Of a stretch of DNA of 35,195 nucleotides, positions 1-10,610 are shown piece by piece (position 1 is the stretch's first letter; every line of letters starts with the position of its first letter). The notes below the pieces were generated by a model. It did no database searches. It was not told the DNA's origin and was given only the letters and a program-made list of their open reading frames with translations. The DNA is from Priapulus caudatus (taxonomy: Eukaryota > Priapulida > Priapulimorpha > Priapulimorphida > Priapulidae). The translations under genes were made by a program, and so were the position numbers. Location: contig NW_014578705.1 of assembly GCF_000485595.1 (NCBI RefSeq), positions 25,561 to 60,755 of the forward strand. The letters run 5' to 3'.

Positions 1-38
1 CACCCTTCATGATTACCATCCTGCGTCTCGTCTTCCAG

Positions 39-441
39 GAAGCGCAAGCGGCAGTACTACGACGACACGACGCTCACCTTCTCCAACCCGACATATCACT
101 CCAGCAGCGGCGAGCAGCTGTGCCTCGAGGCTAAGCGAGCGGGTAGCCGCACGCCCGCGCTGCGACCGTCCCGCGCCGCCGCCGCCGCCGCGGGCAAGAT
201 GGAGGAGCGAGTCGTCGTCGTTGCCGCGGCGACGACACAGGAGGAGAAGCTGAACAACATCGAGGCAGCAGCCCTCGTCAGCAAGAACATGGACTCGCGC
301 TACGAGCACAACCTCGTGCCGCCGGCGCCCCCTGTCCGCTTCGACAGCCACCACAAGGCGACGAACCTTGCGAAGACGCTCAATGTGCCAAACGGCAAGC
401 ACACGGGCGTGCAATACACGGCCATCGAGACGCAGATCTGA
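39..441 (+). CDS. LRP4-like LDL-receptor family protein, last coding exon (cytoplasmic tail)
   Basis: Partial gene: only the last coding exon lies in the window. A polypyrimidine tract and CAG acceptor end at 38. The exon opens with the last base of a split codon and reads in frame to TGA at 439-441. The peptide starts with a basic run (KRKQYY), as just inside a membrane, then LTFSNPTYHSS, an NPXY endocytosis/adaptor motif. It resembles the human LRP4 tail around its LTYSNPSY motif. It ends in ETQI, a class I PDZ ligand; LRP4 also ends in a PDZ ligand. A low-complexity Ala run lies in the middle. LRP4-type receptors act at the plasma membrane in Wnt and agrin signalling (family knowledge). 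The ligand-binding and propeller exons would lie upstream of the window. It could instead be another LRP-family tail; the NPXY and PDZ features are firm, the exact orthologue is not. Confidence 0.65.
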
Positions 442-3242
442 GCCCCGCGGAGGAGGAACGCGCTCCAGCGACCGTCGCGCGCATTCTGCGACTTGCCGTT
501 TTATTTATTTCGCGTTGACGCTCGGTGTGATTTTGGTGCGACGCCTCAATCGGATGAGCGGAGAGCCATCTGCTAGCAGCAGATATCTGCTAGTCCGCAG
601 TAGCAGACGCGTGTGCGTTGCTTCCGTAGTCGTCCACACGTCGTGTTCGTGCTCAGGCTGTATTCACACGCTGGATGAGGCTTCGAGCGGTCACAAGTTA
701 AATTTGGTTCAGTAGTGTGGTAGGTACGTTTGCACCATCCCTCGCCGATCATTTGCAGCATTGCAAAGTTGACGGCCGAAATCTCTTTTCGGGAAAGATG
801 AGGATGAGTGAATGGGCCAGCAAGCCTCGATGTTGAATCTGTGTAATTGCGTACCGTTGTGAGCAGTGGGTAGTTAGTGATGCATATTGTAGCTGGCGCC
901 ATCTGTTGATGTCGCGCTACGATCGCGTCCGATGAAGCAAAGTGATGAAATGTTCAGCAGCAGCTGCAGGAACATCTAGCGATGACCAGTAGAATGTTCA
1001 CAGTGAATATTTACTTAGTTGTACTGTTACCGTGCGTTCGAGCGTGCAGGAACGAATTCCCCATAGAAGCGTTCATGTTTGGCACAACCCGACACAATTT
1101 GTCTAAACAAGTGTGGCGATGTTTCCCCTCACGAAATTTTTAAAACTAACTAAAAAAGCTCTTTTTACGAGTTAGCCACATTTTTTTACGACTACAGTAT
1201 GTGTCCGGCACCACACAGGGAAGCGAAGATTTGCCAAGCTGGTGATTCGGCGCTTTGATGTAGCTGGCGTCAGTCACACCACTGCAAACCTGCCACCGTA
1301 CAAGGGTGGGTACCTGAGATAGGGTAGCATGTGCTTCACCAGCCCCTGCGCGCATCATAGTGTGGGATGGTGAGAAGCTCGGACGCACATTTGCACGCAT
1401 GAGTGAAAAAAATCAAAATGGTGTTTTCGGGTCGTGTCTTTTCTACGGACTTGCCACATTTTCACAGAGTAATCTCTTTTCGAGCTGCAGCCCTGCAGTG
1501 TGTCGAGCTGCAGCCCTGCAGTGTGTAACCTCATATTGGCTCCGAAACAGGCATGCACGTAAAACGCCATCTAGTTAGTAGTTGTTGTCTTTCTCGCGTA
1601 GCCGTGGGAAATTCGTAGAGCAAAGCTGTAGGAGCACATGTTTAGACTCGTAAATTTACTATGACTCCAGAGCACTACTTAATAACTCGACTTCTCAACT
1701 GTAGATGTCACCACTGTCAGTCTTGATCGCGCACGATGTGAGTGTAGGCATCGGTGCTGCGCTCTTTACTTGTTCACGGTGTAAGGCTTTATTATGAGGT
1801 GCAAAAGTGAAAGTGTAGACATTTGCATGTGTGCGTAATAAGCTCAAGTACCTCATCCCATCACGGTCTTGCACACCGACCTCGTCGTATACATATCCAC
1901 ACTTTTATTCGCCGCGTCGTCTCTTTCGCGAAGCGTCGTGCAAAAGGAAGACCCTGCGTTACTTCGACTCTCCTCTCTTACTCTACTGGTACGGGTAGTG
2001 GAGACGGAGGCATTCCAGATCTGCTCTTCATTGTTTAGTGTAGCTAACCGCACATGTACATACATACATGCATATCCAGACATAGGTGGGCTGCAATTAA
2101 CCAGATGTCCCATCAAATTGTAGCATTCGTCTTTGTATCTCTATTACGCCTCTTCCCTTCTTTGCGTGTGATCTTACCAGTCGCCTGCTTTTACTAAGAG
2201 CCTACTCTTAAGTGCGTGTTCCGAGTTTTTTAGCCAACCGATTTGCATATCTCTTGCGTATACTTTGATAAATTGAGGGTTGTAAGATTTACATAATTTA
2301 TTTTTACACATCGCTAGCTGTATATATATAACAATGTTAAGAAGTGTACATAAGAATTTTGTGTGTGAAGATGTTATGTAAATGTGATGAGATTTTGATG
2401 AACTCGTTGATCTGTATGACAAGGTGTAATTGTGCTGATCGACCAGGAAGTAAATATTTTAATATTTTGATACATTACACCTGTCATGCATATATTTCCT
2501 GTATAGTAACTGTAATCGTGCAACCACATTTATCATGCATCCTCTACTTGTGTTATATATGTTAGTAACTCACCCTATTATTATATGCTACAGATGCATT
2601 TTAGTCATCATACATGTAAACATGTTTATTAATCAACCCTCTGGAATAATACTGGGAGAGACATAATATAGATTATGTTACTCATGATATTAATATACAC
2701 TAGCATTAAAATGGCTTTGATGTTATAAAACGTCAAGATGCATGTACCGTTCTACTGCAATAACATTTATTTAACATTTACATTTTGAAAAACGAATGGC
2801 TCTAAAATAATAATTAACAAGTGTGAAAGATCACTGATGAATCGCTACACAGACACAAATGCAATGGTCTACAACCAGTTCTACTGAAATTCCAACAAGG
2901 GCATTGCTACTGTAGAAGCTACATTCAAGGAAAACTCTAGCAAGAGCCTCGCACTTGGGAGGTTTGGGAATGAGCACATTCATGATCGAGTTGTTGTCGA
3001 TTATCTATTTCCTAGTGGTTAACACATTACTGCAGTTCCATTGAAGCGCACACAGTCGATGTGTGCTTGCCAAAACTTGACTTGTGACGAATAAGCTTTG
3101 AATGACATGGCCTTGCCCAATGCCAGTTACGGGGACTTTTCCTTGAAAAGGTGAGAGGTAGTCTCTTTATGTAAGTTGTAGTAGCTTCAGTGCATGTGGT
3201 CATCTTCTCACTCGTGATTTCCTAGACCGTAGTGAAGAGGTC
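442..3242. other. 3'UTR/intergenic stretch between LRP4-like tail and UQCR10
   Basis: This interval has no supported coding exon. The first part is presumably the 3'UTR of the LRP4-like gene, but I see no convincing AATAAA soon after its stop. A 24-bp exact tandem duplication (TCGAGCTGCAGCCCTGCAGT core) lies at about 1478-1526. AT content rises after about 2270. On the minus strand an AATAAA (TTTATT at 2766-2771) is a possible poly(A) signal for UQCR10, about 470 nt past its stop. Confidence 0.5.
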
Positions 3243-4270
3243 CTACTCTTGTGGGGCGTTCTCATATTGATGCTTTATTTGCTTCCACAATTTCTGTAAA
3301 AGAAAATTAATTTTATAGCTCATTACATCCAAGTCATTACATACTTGTCACTGTCTTATGTGCCATCTAGGCACCTACGAGGGATAACACACATCTAAGT
3401 GAGGTTGAGTTTTAATCAGAAAATTGACACTGGTCGCCGGATCGTTAGTTTCTAATAGGTTTAGTGTTATTGGACCTCCTAATCATGGCACACTTTATTA
3501 AAAAAAACACTACACATTGGCAAAATTTGAATTGTAAATCTGTAGTACAAGAGACAATTAAGTTGTTATGACAACTGATATCACAGCAATCTGCTCTATA
3601 GCTGGGTCCGGCCCTGTAAGATAATATGTAGGGCCTACTGTTTAAGAATATATTTACAGGGTTCCCACACAAATCTAAAGAAATCCCATTACTTTTCTAT
3701 GATATTAATTATTATTATGTGATTTCCATGACTACTACTAGTACTAGCTCTAGTACTATAGCCGCTTACATGAACTGCCGCTGGCCAGCTCAGCTGCAGC
3801 TGCCCTGCTGCCCTGCTGCCCTGCTGCCCTGCTGCCCTGCAGCTGAGCTGCAGCTGGGCAGCTGGCCAGCGGCAGTCAATGTAAGCGGGCTATAGTACTA
3901 GAGCTATACTAGTACTAGGCCCTAGTACTAGTCAAAAGGCATTTTTGTAAAGATAATACGGTACAATAACTATGAAAACACTAACTTCCTTCCCACCACC
4001 ACATTACGTGTAGAACTTGCAGTGAGCGTAACGTTGATTGTGAGTTTTCAGTGGCACACACTCAGTGAGACTGACTCTGTGACTGTGACAGTATGCGTAA
4101 CCCGTAAGGCCTACGTCGCTACGACTCACCCCGTCGTTCATCCTCTCAAACATGTAATCCGTAGACTGATCAAATGCTCTCTCGAAGAAAACTGCACCAA
4201 CAGCAATTGTAAGCGCAAACGTCGACGTCCGTCGGAATAGTGTATTATATAATGTAGTTGCAAAAGACAT
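3243..4270 (-). CDS. UQCR10: Cytochrome b-c1 complex subunit 9 (UQCR10/QCR9), two exons
   Basis: Complete gene encoding the small single-pass subunit of respiratory complex III in the inner mitochondrial membrane. Exon 1 runs 4270 to 4130 (47 codons) and includes LFRRTSTFALTI and FFERAFDQ, nearly identical to the vertebrate protein. It ends at a GTGAGT donor. Exon 2 runs 3293 to 3243 after a TTTTCTTTTACAG acceptor and encodes KLWKQIKHQYENAPQE followed by TAG. Splicing is phase 0 and gives 63 residues, the same length as human UQCR10. The membrane helix is about residues 16-36. The 836-bp intron holds the 3730-3933 foldback element. The gene is divergent from ESD, with start codons 441 bp apart. 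Exon 2 is only 51 nt, too short to be found by ORF length alone. Confidence 0.95.
3730..3933. mobile_element. Foldback/MITE-like inverted repeat in UQCR10 intron
   Basis: Two arms of about 80-90 bp are inverted copies of each other. The left arm runs from GACTACTACTAGTACTAG through CCGCTTACAT and CCGCTGGCCAGCT; the right arm reads GGCCAGCGGCAG, ATGTAAGCGG and CTAGTACTAGTC. The centre is a short array of CTGCCCTG octamers. No coding sequence is present. The family is unknown to me. Transcribed as intron RNA, it would form a long hairpin. Confidence 0.8.
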
Positions 4271-4711
4271 TTTAACTTAGAATTTGAAGTCGATCGACAC
4301 TAGAAAAGTAGAAGAAATTGTATCCAGAGGTCACTTGTTCTTCTGGCACGATCACAGCGCCACAAGTGCGTTGACCAATCAAAAATTCCGCGGATCCCTA
4401 TCTATTCGATGTAGTGACGTCACCGGAGAGGCGACCAACAGAGTAGACTGGTCGACAGTTCCACACGCTACACGAACGTCAGTGTAGCGAAGGATATATG
4501 CCGGAGTGAAGGTGGCGAACGGGTACCAGTCTAGCAACGGAGCTGCGGAGCAAGCAGACTTGCGACTTACGACGTCTGCGACCTCCGGACCGTATCTACT
4601 GACTACTGTGCCAAACTACTTATTTACTTATTTGTATAAATCTCGCCATTGATATTCGGCAATTTCTCAGTAGTTTATCATCTTCTCTCCGTCAAAATTC
4701 AAAGAATAATA
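4271..4711. promoter_or_regulatory. Probable bidirectional UQCR10/ESD promoter with CRE and CCAAT box
   Basis: This is the whole interval between the divergent start codons of UQCR10 (minus, 4270) and ESD (plus, 4712). It contains CCAAT at 4375-4379 and a perfect palindromic CRE, TGACGTCA, at 4415-4422. No TATA box is obvious near either start. CRE plus CCAAT in a short head-to-head interval is typical of animal housekeeping bidirectional promoters. Transcription start sites cannot be read from the sequence, so shared promoter function is inferred. Confidence 0.6.
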
Positions 4712-7700
4712 ATGGCATGTGTAACTGAGGTTTCCAAAACCAAAATGTTTGGTGGCTGGCAAAAGGTGGGTACTGCGGCTGGCTGCTGGCTCCTGCTAGT
4801 GCATTGGCAGTGTGTGTTTGCTTATTCAGGTGCCACTGTACTTGCGTTATCATTATATTATATTCAACGTGTAATATGTGCAGGTACATTAGTGTTAAAT
4901 TAGTATTAAATACATCGTCGCCATAAGGCACCACCACTAGTAAAGCTCATAGTCATAGTCATAGGGTCTATGTCCCCCAGGTTAAGTACTGCTGGAACGT
5001 ACCCTGGTAACTATTTGATATGGTTAGGGTTAGGGAGTAGGCGTAGGCGACTCCCTAGACTCGTTAGTTGAGTAAGCGAGGTACGGTCCGGCATATTAGA
5101 TATAGTACCAGGGTACGTTCCGGCAGTACCCTGGGGGACATAGACGGTTAGACCCTCTCAGCACTAGTAAAAAGTACCATCATCAACACCAACAGTCAAC
5201 ACACCGACGTATCAAACGATACATTAGTGTGGACCGTGTTCTCATTGAAGGCTATTCCTTCCGAGTGGCTTTCCCTAATCCTCCAAATAAAGGTTTCAGG
5301 GTTCTCCCCAGGATGAAATTCAAACAGGGGGGAGGGGAGGGGAAGGGGGAGGGGGGGGGGAAACTAGGGGAGCGTGTTTTTTTACCGTACCACTAATTAA
5401 TGCGTAAAATCGCCACCACACCATAGACGGTATTTGGGGTTATTGTATATATATAAGATAGCCGAGTCGGTGTTCAGTTAGTGTTGGGTGTGTGACAGGT
5501 TGACTGTTTGTACCTACTTGTGTATTGTCTGCAGTGCATGCGTGGTACTGTAAAAATACACGCGCCGGGTGTCATGGTCGAATGGTACTTCTTGACGATC
5601 GATTTGCGCGCTGGCAAACTTTTATTGTGGTGGAATTTAATCGGGACGGAGGTAATTTAAACGGGGCGCAACGATTGAAACAGGGGGGAGTTTTCCCAAA
5701 CGGGGAGCGCGCGCCCCGTTTGCGCAACGTAGGGAGACCCCTGGGTCTATAATTATACATCAGAAAATATCCTGTTGCCCTGTATAGTAGATGTTCTTAT
5801 TTCTTGTTCTAGGTATTTAGTCACCAAAGCAAGGAATTGAAATGTTCCATGAATTTTGGCATATACCTACCAAGCAAGACGGAAGCATCAAAGTGCCCAG
5901 TAGTGTACTGGTTGTCTGGTATTGAATGTTACCAACAAGATCACACAAATAGTCATCAGTTTTATAGTTTTTTTCAAATAAATATTTCGTGTTTGTCAGT
6001 ACTATAACACAAGAAACACGCTAAATAATATTTATTGCAAACAATTTCATATATATATATATGTGATTAGTTAAATGTGTGCACATTGTAATTGTATTCC
6101 ATGATCAATGCAGAAAAATACATATATCCACCGTTTATGGTCGGAATTCTTTCCCTTTTGTAGGCCTAACATGCACGGAGCAAAACTTTGTCACGAAGGC
6201 AGGAGCGCAGAAGTATGCCGCTGAACATGGGCTGATTATCGTCGCTCCTGACACGAGTCCAAGTACACAACGCACCGACATCACGTCTTTTTACATGTGC
6301 TGCCCTCTGGTGTGTTGGCATCTTCAATGCATTTTTCTCCATCACCTCGCTGACGTGCGCGTGGCGCTAGGTTAATCACGACTCGCGAGCAAGTTTTTCT
6401 TCACTGTATTATTCGCCTCTAGCCACTACGCATCGTGGCAGTGACGGCCGTTACTTGATGTACCTTCTGACGTTTACTGGGGTCGGTTTACAGGAGGGTG
6501 TAATATAGAGGGCGAGGACGACAGCTACGACTTTGGTTCAGGTGCGGGATTCTACATCGACGCGACCGAGGACAAGTGGAAGAAGAACTACCGCATGTAT
6601 ACGTACGTGACCGTGGAGCTGCCAGCGGTACGCACGCGAGCATCGCTCGTCACCTGCACCCTACACATCTGAACCTATTTATACAATTGAATTAGTTGGG
6701 CAGCGATTCAGGTGTATGCCGCCCTAACTTCAACTGTTTCTTGTTTACAGCTAATCGAGGAAAACTTTCCGGCACAGCCCGACAACTGCTCCATCTTCGG
6801 TCATTCTATGGGAGGTCACGGTGCTCTCGTCTGCGCTCTAAAGAACCCTGGGAAGTACAGGAGTGTCAGTGCCTTCTCACCCATATGCAACCCATGCGAC
6901 TGTCCTTGGGGAAGGAAGGCATTTACTGGTAATAAGCATCGTCAATCTCTATCCAACGTCATGTCGGTCTGTTAATTCAGAATGTCATATAGATGACCTC
7001 GTTAGGCAGGCTTTACAATGGGCAATTACTTGCTGCCAGAGAAAAAGGCAGGCAGCAAATTTACCTACCCAGGCAGAATATTTGGTGCCTTTACTTTGGT
7101 TTATTGAGAACTTCTTGGAACTAAGTGTTTGCTGCCAACATTGAGAGCAGGCAACAAACTAACTGCTGGAGGCAGCAAATCTGTTTGCTTTCTGCCTTTA
7201 ATTTTGAACCCTGTTATGTCCCGGCCGAGTAAATGCGCGATGTGATGTGAATGGTGGGTAAATCGTGTGGTCAGGTAGTCTGCATAAAAGAAGAGACTAG
7301 GAAATGAATGGAACAAGCAAGGTGACAGGGTGCATGAAGGGGGTTGGGTAGTACTGGGAGAAATAACTGGAACAAGCAGGGGGACAGGGTGCATGAAGGG
7401 GGTTGGGTAGTACTGGGAGAAATGAATGGAACAAGCAGGGGGACAGGGTGCATGAAGGGGGGGGGGGTAGTACTGGGAGTAACTGATGTGTTAGGGTTCC
7501 TTACAGCTAGCTGCCTGCAGCATCGGTGGCTACTCGACAGCGGCAACACAAGTTATACAATCCGAGCAACAAGAACAATATGGCACCAGATCTATATTGT
7601 ACTGATATCATATATGGACTGATATTGTGATTGCATTCCTAGGTTATCTTGGCAGCAACGAGGCTGACTGGAAGAAATACGATGCTACGGAACTGATAAA

Positions 7701-8288
7701 GTCGTCTGATGGGCCACCCCTCGACATCCTTATTGATCAGGTCAGTCTGCGCACAGTCTGTGCATCAGCTGTCACTAGAAATTGATCTCATATTTCGCCT
7801 GGTAATGGTTCCGGGTTCAGTCAAGATTTTTGTCGAGTCATACCCAGATGTCAGTGGGTGCCTAGGGAAATTCCATTGGTTATTAATCCAGGGGTGCGTT
7901 TCTGGAAACAAAATAAATCTTTACATTAGTATTAACTTGTTCTCATAGACCGTTGAGTCTTGACAGAAACATACGCAGTGTGTATATTGGTCCAGACTCT
8001 GAGAAAAATATATTGTTAAGAATAATGTTACCTTAATAAGTTAATAGTGGCCCTGGGACTTTGTGACACTGGCATGAACACTGCATACATTGTTGTACCC
8101 TACCAGAAATGTCAATGGTTCGATATTAGGGGTGCATAATTCTGGTGTTACTCTCATTGCTAAGGGTTACACCAGACGAGCTCACTCTACATTGCTACTC
8201 ACTTTAATTAATAGTAATAATATTAGTATTTAAATAATTATTAATTATTTAATATTATAATAATATTATTAATAATTTTTCCGTTGCT

Positions 8289-8322
<34 letters not shown>

Positions 8323-8608
8323 AATTGTGTTATTCGTCGTCTTCCTCTTCTTCTTCTTCTTCTTCCTGCTCTTCTTTCTCTTCTTCATCTTCATTGTCTT
8401 CTTCTCATTATTATTATTATTACAGGGCAAAGCTGACAACTTCTATGAGCAGAAGCAGCTGCTTCCCGAGCGACTGCTCGAGGCGTCGGTGCCGTCCCGC
8501 CACCAGGTGGCGCTGCGCATGCAGGAGGACTATGACCACAGCTACTTCTTCATCGCCACGTTCATGGAGGATCACATCGCCCTCCACGCGAAACATCTGA
8601 ACACTTAA
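4712..8608 (+). CDS. ESD: S-formylglutathione hydrolase (esterase D), seven exons, complete
   Basis: Hydrolyses S-formylglutathione to glutathione and formate, the last step of glutathione-dependent formaldehyde detoxification, in the cytosol. Coding exons: 4712-4765, 5813-5918, 6164-6262, 6494-6627, 6751-6928, 7643-7740 and 8426-8608. All have AG/GT borders and the phases join without a break into 283 residues (human ESD has 282). The start [18 protein letters not shown] aligns with the human N-terminus. Landmarks are [12 protein letters not shown], the nucleophile elbow GHSMGGHG with Ser150, Asp227 after DILIDQGKAD, and His261 in YDHSY, which together make an intact alpha/beta-hydrolase triad. 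The protein ends HAKHLNT before TAA. Intron 1 carries a telomere-core MITE and a possible hAT-like element; intron 5 carries a 59-60-bp minisatellite. The last intron ends in long TTC and TTA runs. No AATAAA was seen between the stop and the minisatellite at about 8855. Confidence 0.96.
4936..5172. mobile_element. MITE-like inverted repeat with telomere-like core, copy A (ESD intron 1)
   Basis: The terminal inverted repeats include GGGTCTATGTCCCCCAG on the left and CTGGGGGACATAGAC on the right, followed inward by an inverted GAACGTACCCTGG block. The core carries GGTTAGGGTTAGGG and a small CTCCCTA-type inverted repeat. A second copy in opposite orientation lies at 13255-14262, so this is a dispersed family rather than a local palindrome. 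No coding capacity. Exact ends are uncertain by several bases; ACTAGTA occurs near both ends. Confidence 0.85.
5297..5743. mobile_element. Possible hAT-like non-autonomous element with G-rich tract (ESD intron 1)
   Basis: The left end CAGGGTTCTCCCCAGG and the inverted right end (CAGGGGTCTCCCTACG on the opposite strand) match at 13 of 16 positions, and CAGGG ends are usual for hAT elements. The 8-bp flanks do not match, so no target duplication supports it. Inside are a G-run tract at about 5325-5362, able to form a G-quadruplex, and a short AAACGGGG/CCCCGTTT hairpin near 5698-5721. Confidence 0.35.
7303..7480 (+). repeat. Three-copy 59-60-bp minisatellite in ESD intron 5
   Basis: Three near-identical head-to-tail units of 59-60 bp share GGAACAAGCAGGGGGACAGG, GTGCATGAAGGGGG and GTAGTACTGGGAG. 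Copies differ mainly in the length of a G run. The array explains open frames on both strands here, which are not genes. Confidence 0.9.
8215..8425 (+). repeat. AT-rich tract and GTT/TTC/TTA microsatellites before the last ESD exon
   Basis: An AT-only inverted tract (about 8215-8276) is followed by a GTT run (about 8289-8322), a CTT/TTC run (about 8336-8405) and TTA repeats ending in the TTACAG acceptor at 8425. The pyrimidine run acts as a very long polypyrimidine tract for the last ESD exon. Open frames translating as poly-Ser or poly-Phe here are repeat artefacts. Confidence 0.9.
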
Positions 8609-8854
8609 TCACCCCACGCCCCTTCATGTCTGCCACCCACATGTCCCTCCTGCCTCCGTGAGCAAGACCACCACAAGATAATTTCTCTTCTGTGGCCAGG
8701 CAACTCAGAATTGCAACCGCGTGTCAGTAGGTGGTCAAATTCATATTGATTTCATATCGTACGCCCCTCCCTCCCCCTACTCCTCCGACAGCCCTTTGAC
8801 TCTCTCTCGTACCACCTTTCCTCGTATCCTCCTGCGTGAAAGTATAGCCGTCGT

Positions 8855-10425
8855 TGCATGTCGTACCTGCGTGCAGAGTATAGCGTTGCATGTGCCTTAC
8901 CTGAGCTGCAAAAGTAGAGCCGTGTATGCATGTGTACCTGAGTGAAAAAGAGTATAGCCGTGTGCCATGTCGTACCTGAGTGCAGAAGTATAGCCGTGCT
9001 GCATGTCGTACCTGAGTGCCCAGGGGTGCTATAAGCCGTGTGCATACTCGTACCTGCGCTTCAAAGATAGACCGTGTGCATGTCGTACCCTGAGTGCCAG
9101 AGTATAGCCGTGTGCATGTTCGTACCTGCCCGTGCAAGTATTAAGCCGTGTGCATGTCGCTACCTGAGTGCAGGTATAGCGTGTGCATATCGCTACCTGC
9201 GTGAAAGTATAGCCGTGTGCATCGTCGACTACTGCGTGCAGAGTATACGCCGTGTGCATGTCGATACTGCGATGCAGAGTATAGCCGTGTGCATGTCGTA
9301 CCTGAGTGCCCAGAGTATAGCCGTTGTGCATGTCGTACACTGAGTTGCAGAGTATAGGCGTGTGGCATATCGTCCGCGGTGCAAAGTATAGCGCTGTGCA
9401 GTTCGTACCTGCGTGCAGAGTATAGCCGTGTGCATGTCGTTACAGTGCAAAGTACTAAGCCGTAGTGCATGTCGTACCTGAGTGCAGGAGCTATAACCGT
9501 GTGCATGTCTAATCTGAGTGCAGAGTATAGCCGTGTGCATGTCGTACCTGAGTGCAGAGTATAGCCGTGTGCATGTCGTACCTGCGTGCAAAGTATAGCC
9601 GTGTGCATGTCGTACCTGAGTGCAGAGTATAGCCGTGGGCGATGCTCCGCTACCGTGAGTGCGCAGAGTATAGCGGTGTGCATGTTCGTACCTGAGCTGC
9701 AGAGTATAGCCGTGGCAGTCGTAACTGAGTGCCAGAGTATAGCCGTGTGCATGTGATACCTGAGTGCAGAGTATAGCCAGTGTGCATGTCGCTACTGAGT
9801 GCAGAGTATAGCGTTTGCATGTCGTACCTCGAGTGCCAGAAGTATAGCCGTGTGCATGTCGTACACTGAGTGCAGAGTATACCGTGTGCATGGTCGTACC
9901 TGAGTGCAGATATAGCCGTGGCTGCCACTGTTGTTACCTCGAGTGCAGAGTATTGGCCGTGTGCACATATCGTACCCTGAAGTGCAGAGTATAGCCGTGT
10001 GCATGTCGTACCTGAGTGCAGAGTATAGCCGTGTGCATGTCGTACCTGAGTGCAGAGTATAGCCGTGTGCATGTCGTACCTGAGTGCAGAGTATAGCGTG
10101 TGCATGTCGCTCACCTGGGAGTGCCAGAGTATAGCCGTGTGCATGTCGTACCTGCAGTGCAAAGCTATAGCCGTGTGCATGTCGTACCTGCGTGCAAAGT
10201 ATAGCCGTGTGCATGTCGTACCTGAGTGCAGAGTATAGCCGTGTGCATATCGTACCTGCGTGCAAAGTATAGCCGTGTGCATGTCGTACCTGCGTGCAGA
10301 GTATAGCCGTGTGCATGTCGTACCTGAGTGCCAGAGTATAGCCGTGGCATGTCGTACCTGCGTGCAAAGTATAGCCGTGTGCATGTCGTACCTGAGTGCA
10401 GAGTATAGCCGTGTGCATGTCGTAA
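8855..10425 (+). repeat. 34-bp minisatellite array, about 46 units, downstream of ESD
   Basis: Head-to-tail repeats of a 34-bp unit, beginning GTATAGCCGTGTGCATGTCG and continuing TACCTGAGTGCAGA. Two linked variants alternate: CTGAGTGCAGA and CTGCGTGCAAA. From about 8855 to 9990 nearly every unit has a different one-base insertion or deletion; from about 9990 to 10425 units are mostly clean. The unit is not a multiple of three, so the long minus-strand frames (repeating MHTAILCTQVRH) are artefacts. Units abut with no spacers, so it is not a CRISPR array. It may be transcribed in the ESD 3' region. Confidence 0.95.
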
Positions 10426-10503
10426 GTCGATAATTCGTCGTGGTGAATTAATAACGGACACCGCATCTGATGTTGCATTTCGATTATGTAGATAGTTGAA
10501 ACT

Positions 10504-10610
10504 GTAGTCAACCCTGTGTTTAAGGATCATTCAAAAGAAACCCCAAAAGAGTTATATTGCTAGATGTATGCCCATCCCATATCGTAATAAGCTAACACAG
10601 GCTTGACTAC
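10504..10610. mobile_element. Small 107-bp inverted-repeat element
   Basis: The ends GTAGTCAACCCTGTGTT and AACACAGGCTTGACTAC are inverted copies with one mismatch over 17 bp. The interior has no coding sequence. It may be a tiny MITE, but no clear target duplication was found and it could be a chance or decayed structure. Confidence 0.5.

Noticed and set aside
13-414. Minus-strand 133-residue frame
   Set aside because: Shadow of the LRP4-like exon on the plus strand; GC-rich codon bias opens the opposite frame.
4692-4937. Minus-strand 81-residue frame over ESD exon 1
   Set aside because: Opposite-strand shadow; the plus strand has the ESD start, matching splice donor and homology.
8855-10425. 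CRISPR-like array
   Set aside because: Units abut with no spacers, and the host is an animal; the same applies to the 62-bp (14831-15490) and 52-bp (17716-18124) arrays.
8855-10530. Long minus-strand open frames repeating MHTAILCTQVRHAHGY
   Set aside because: They are translations of a 34-bp tandem repeat whose length is not a multiple of three, with indels that reopen frames; no start context or homologue.
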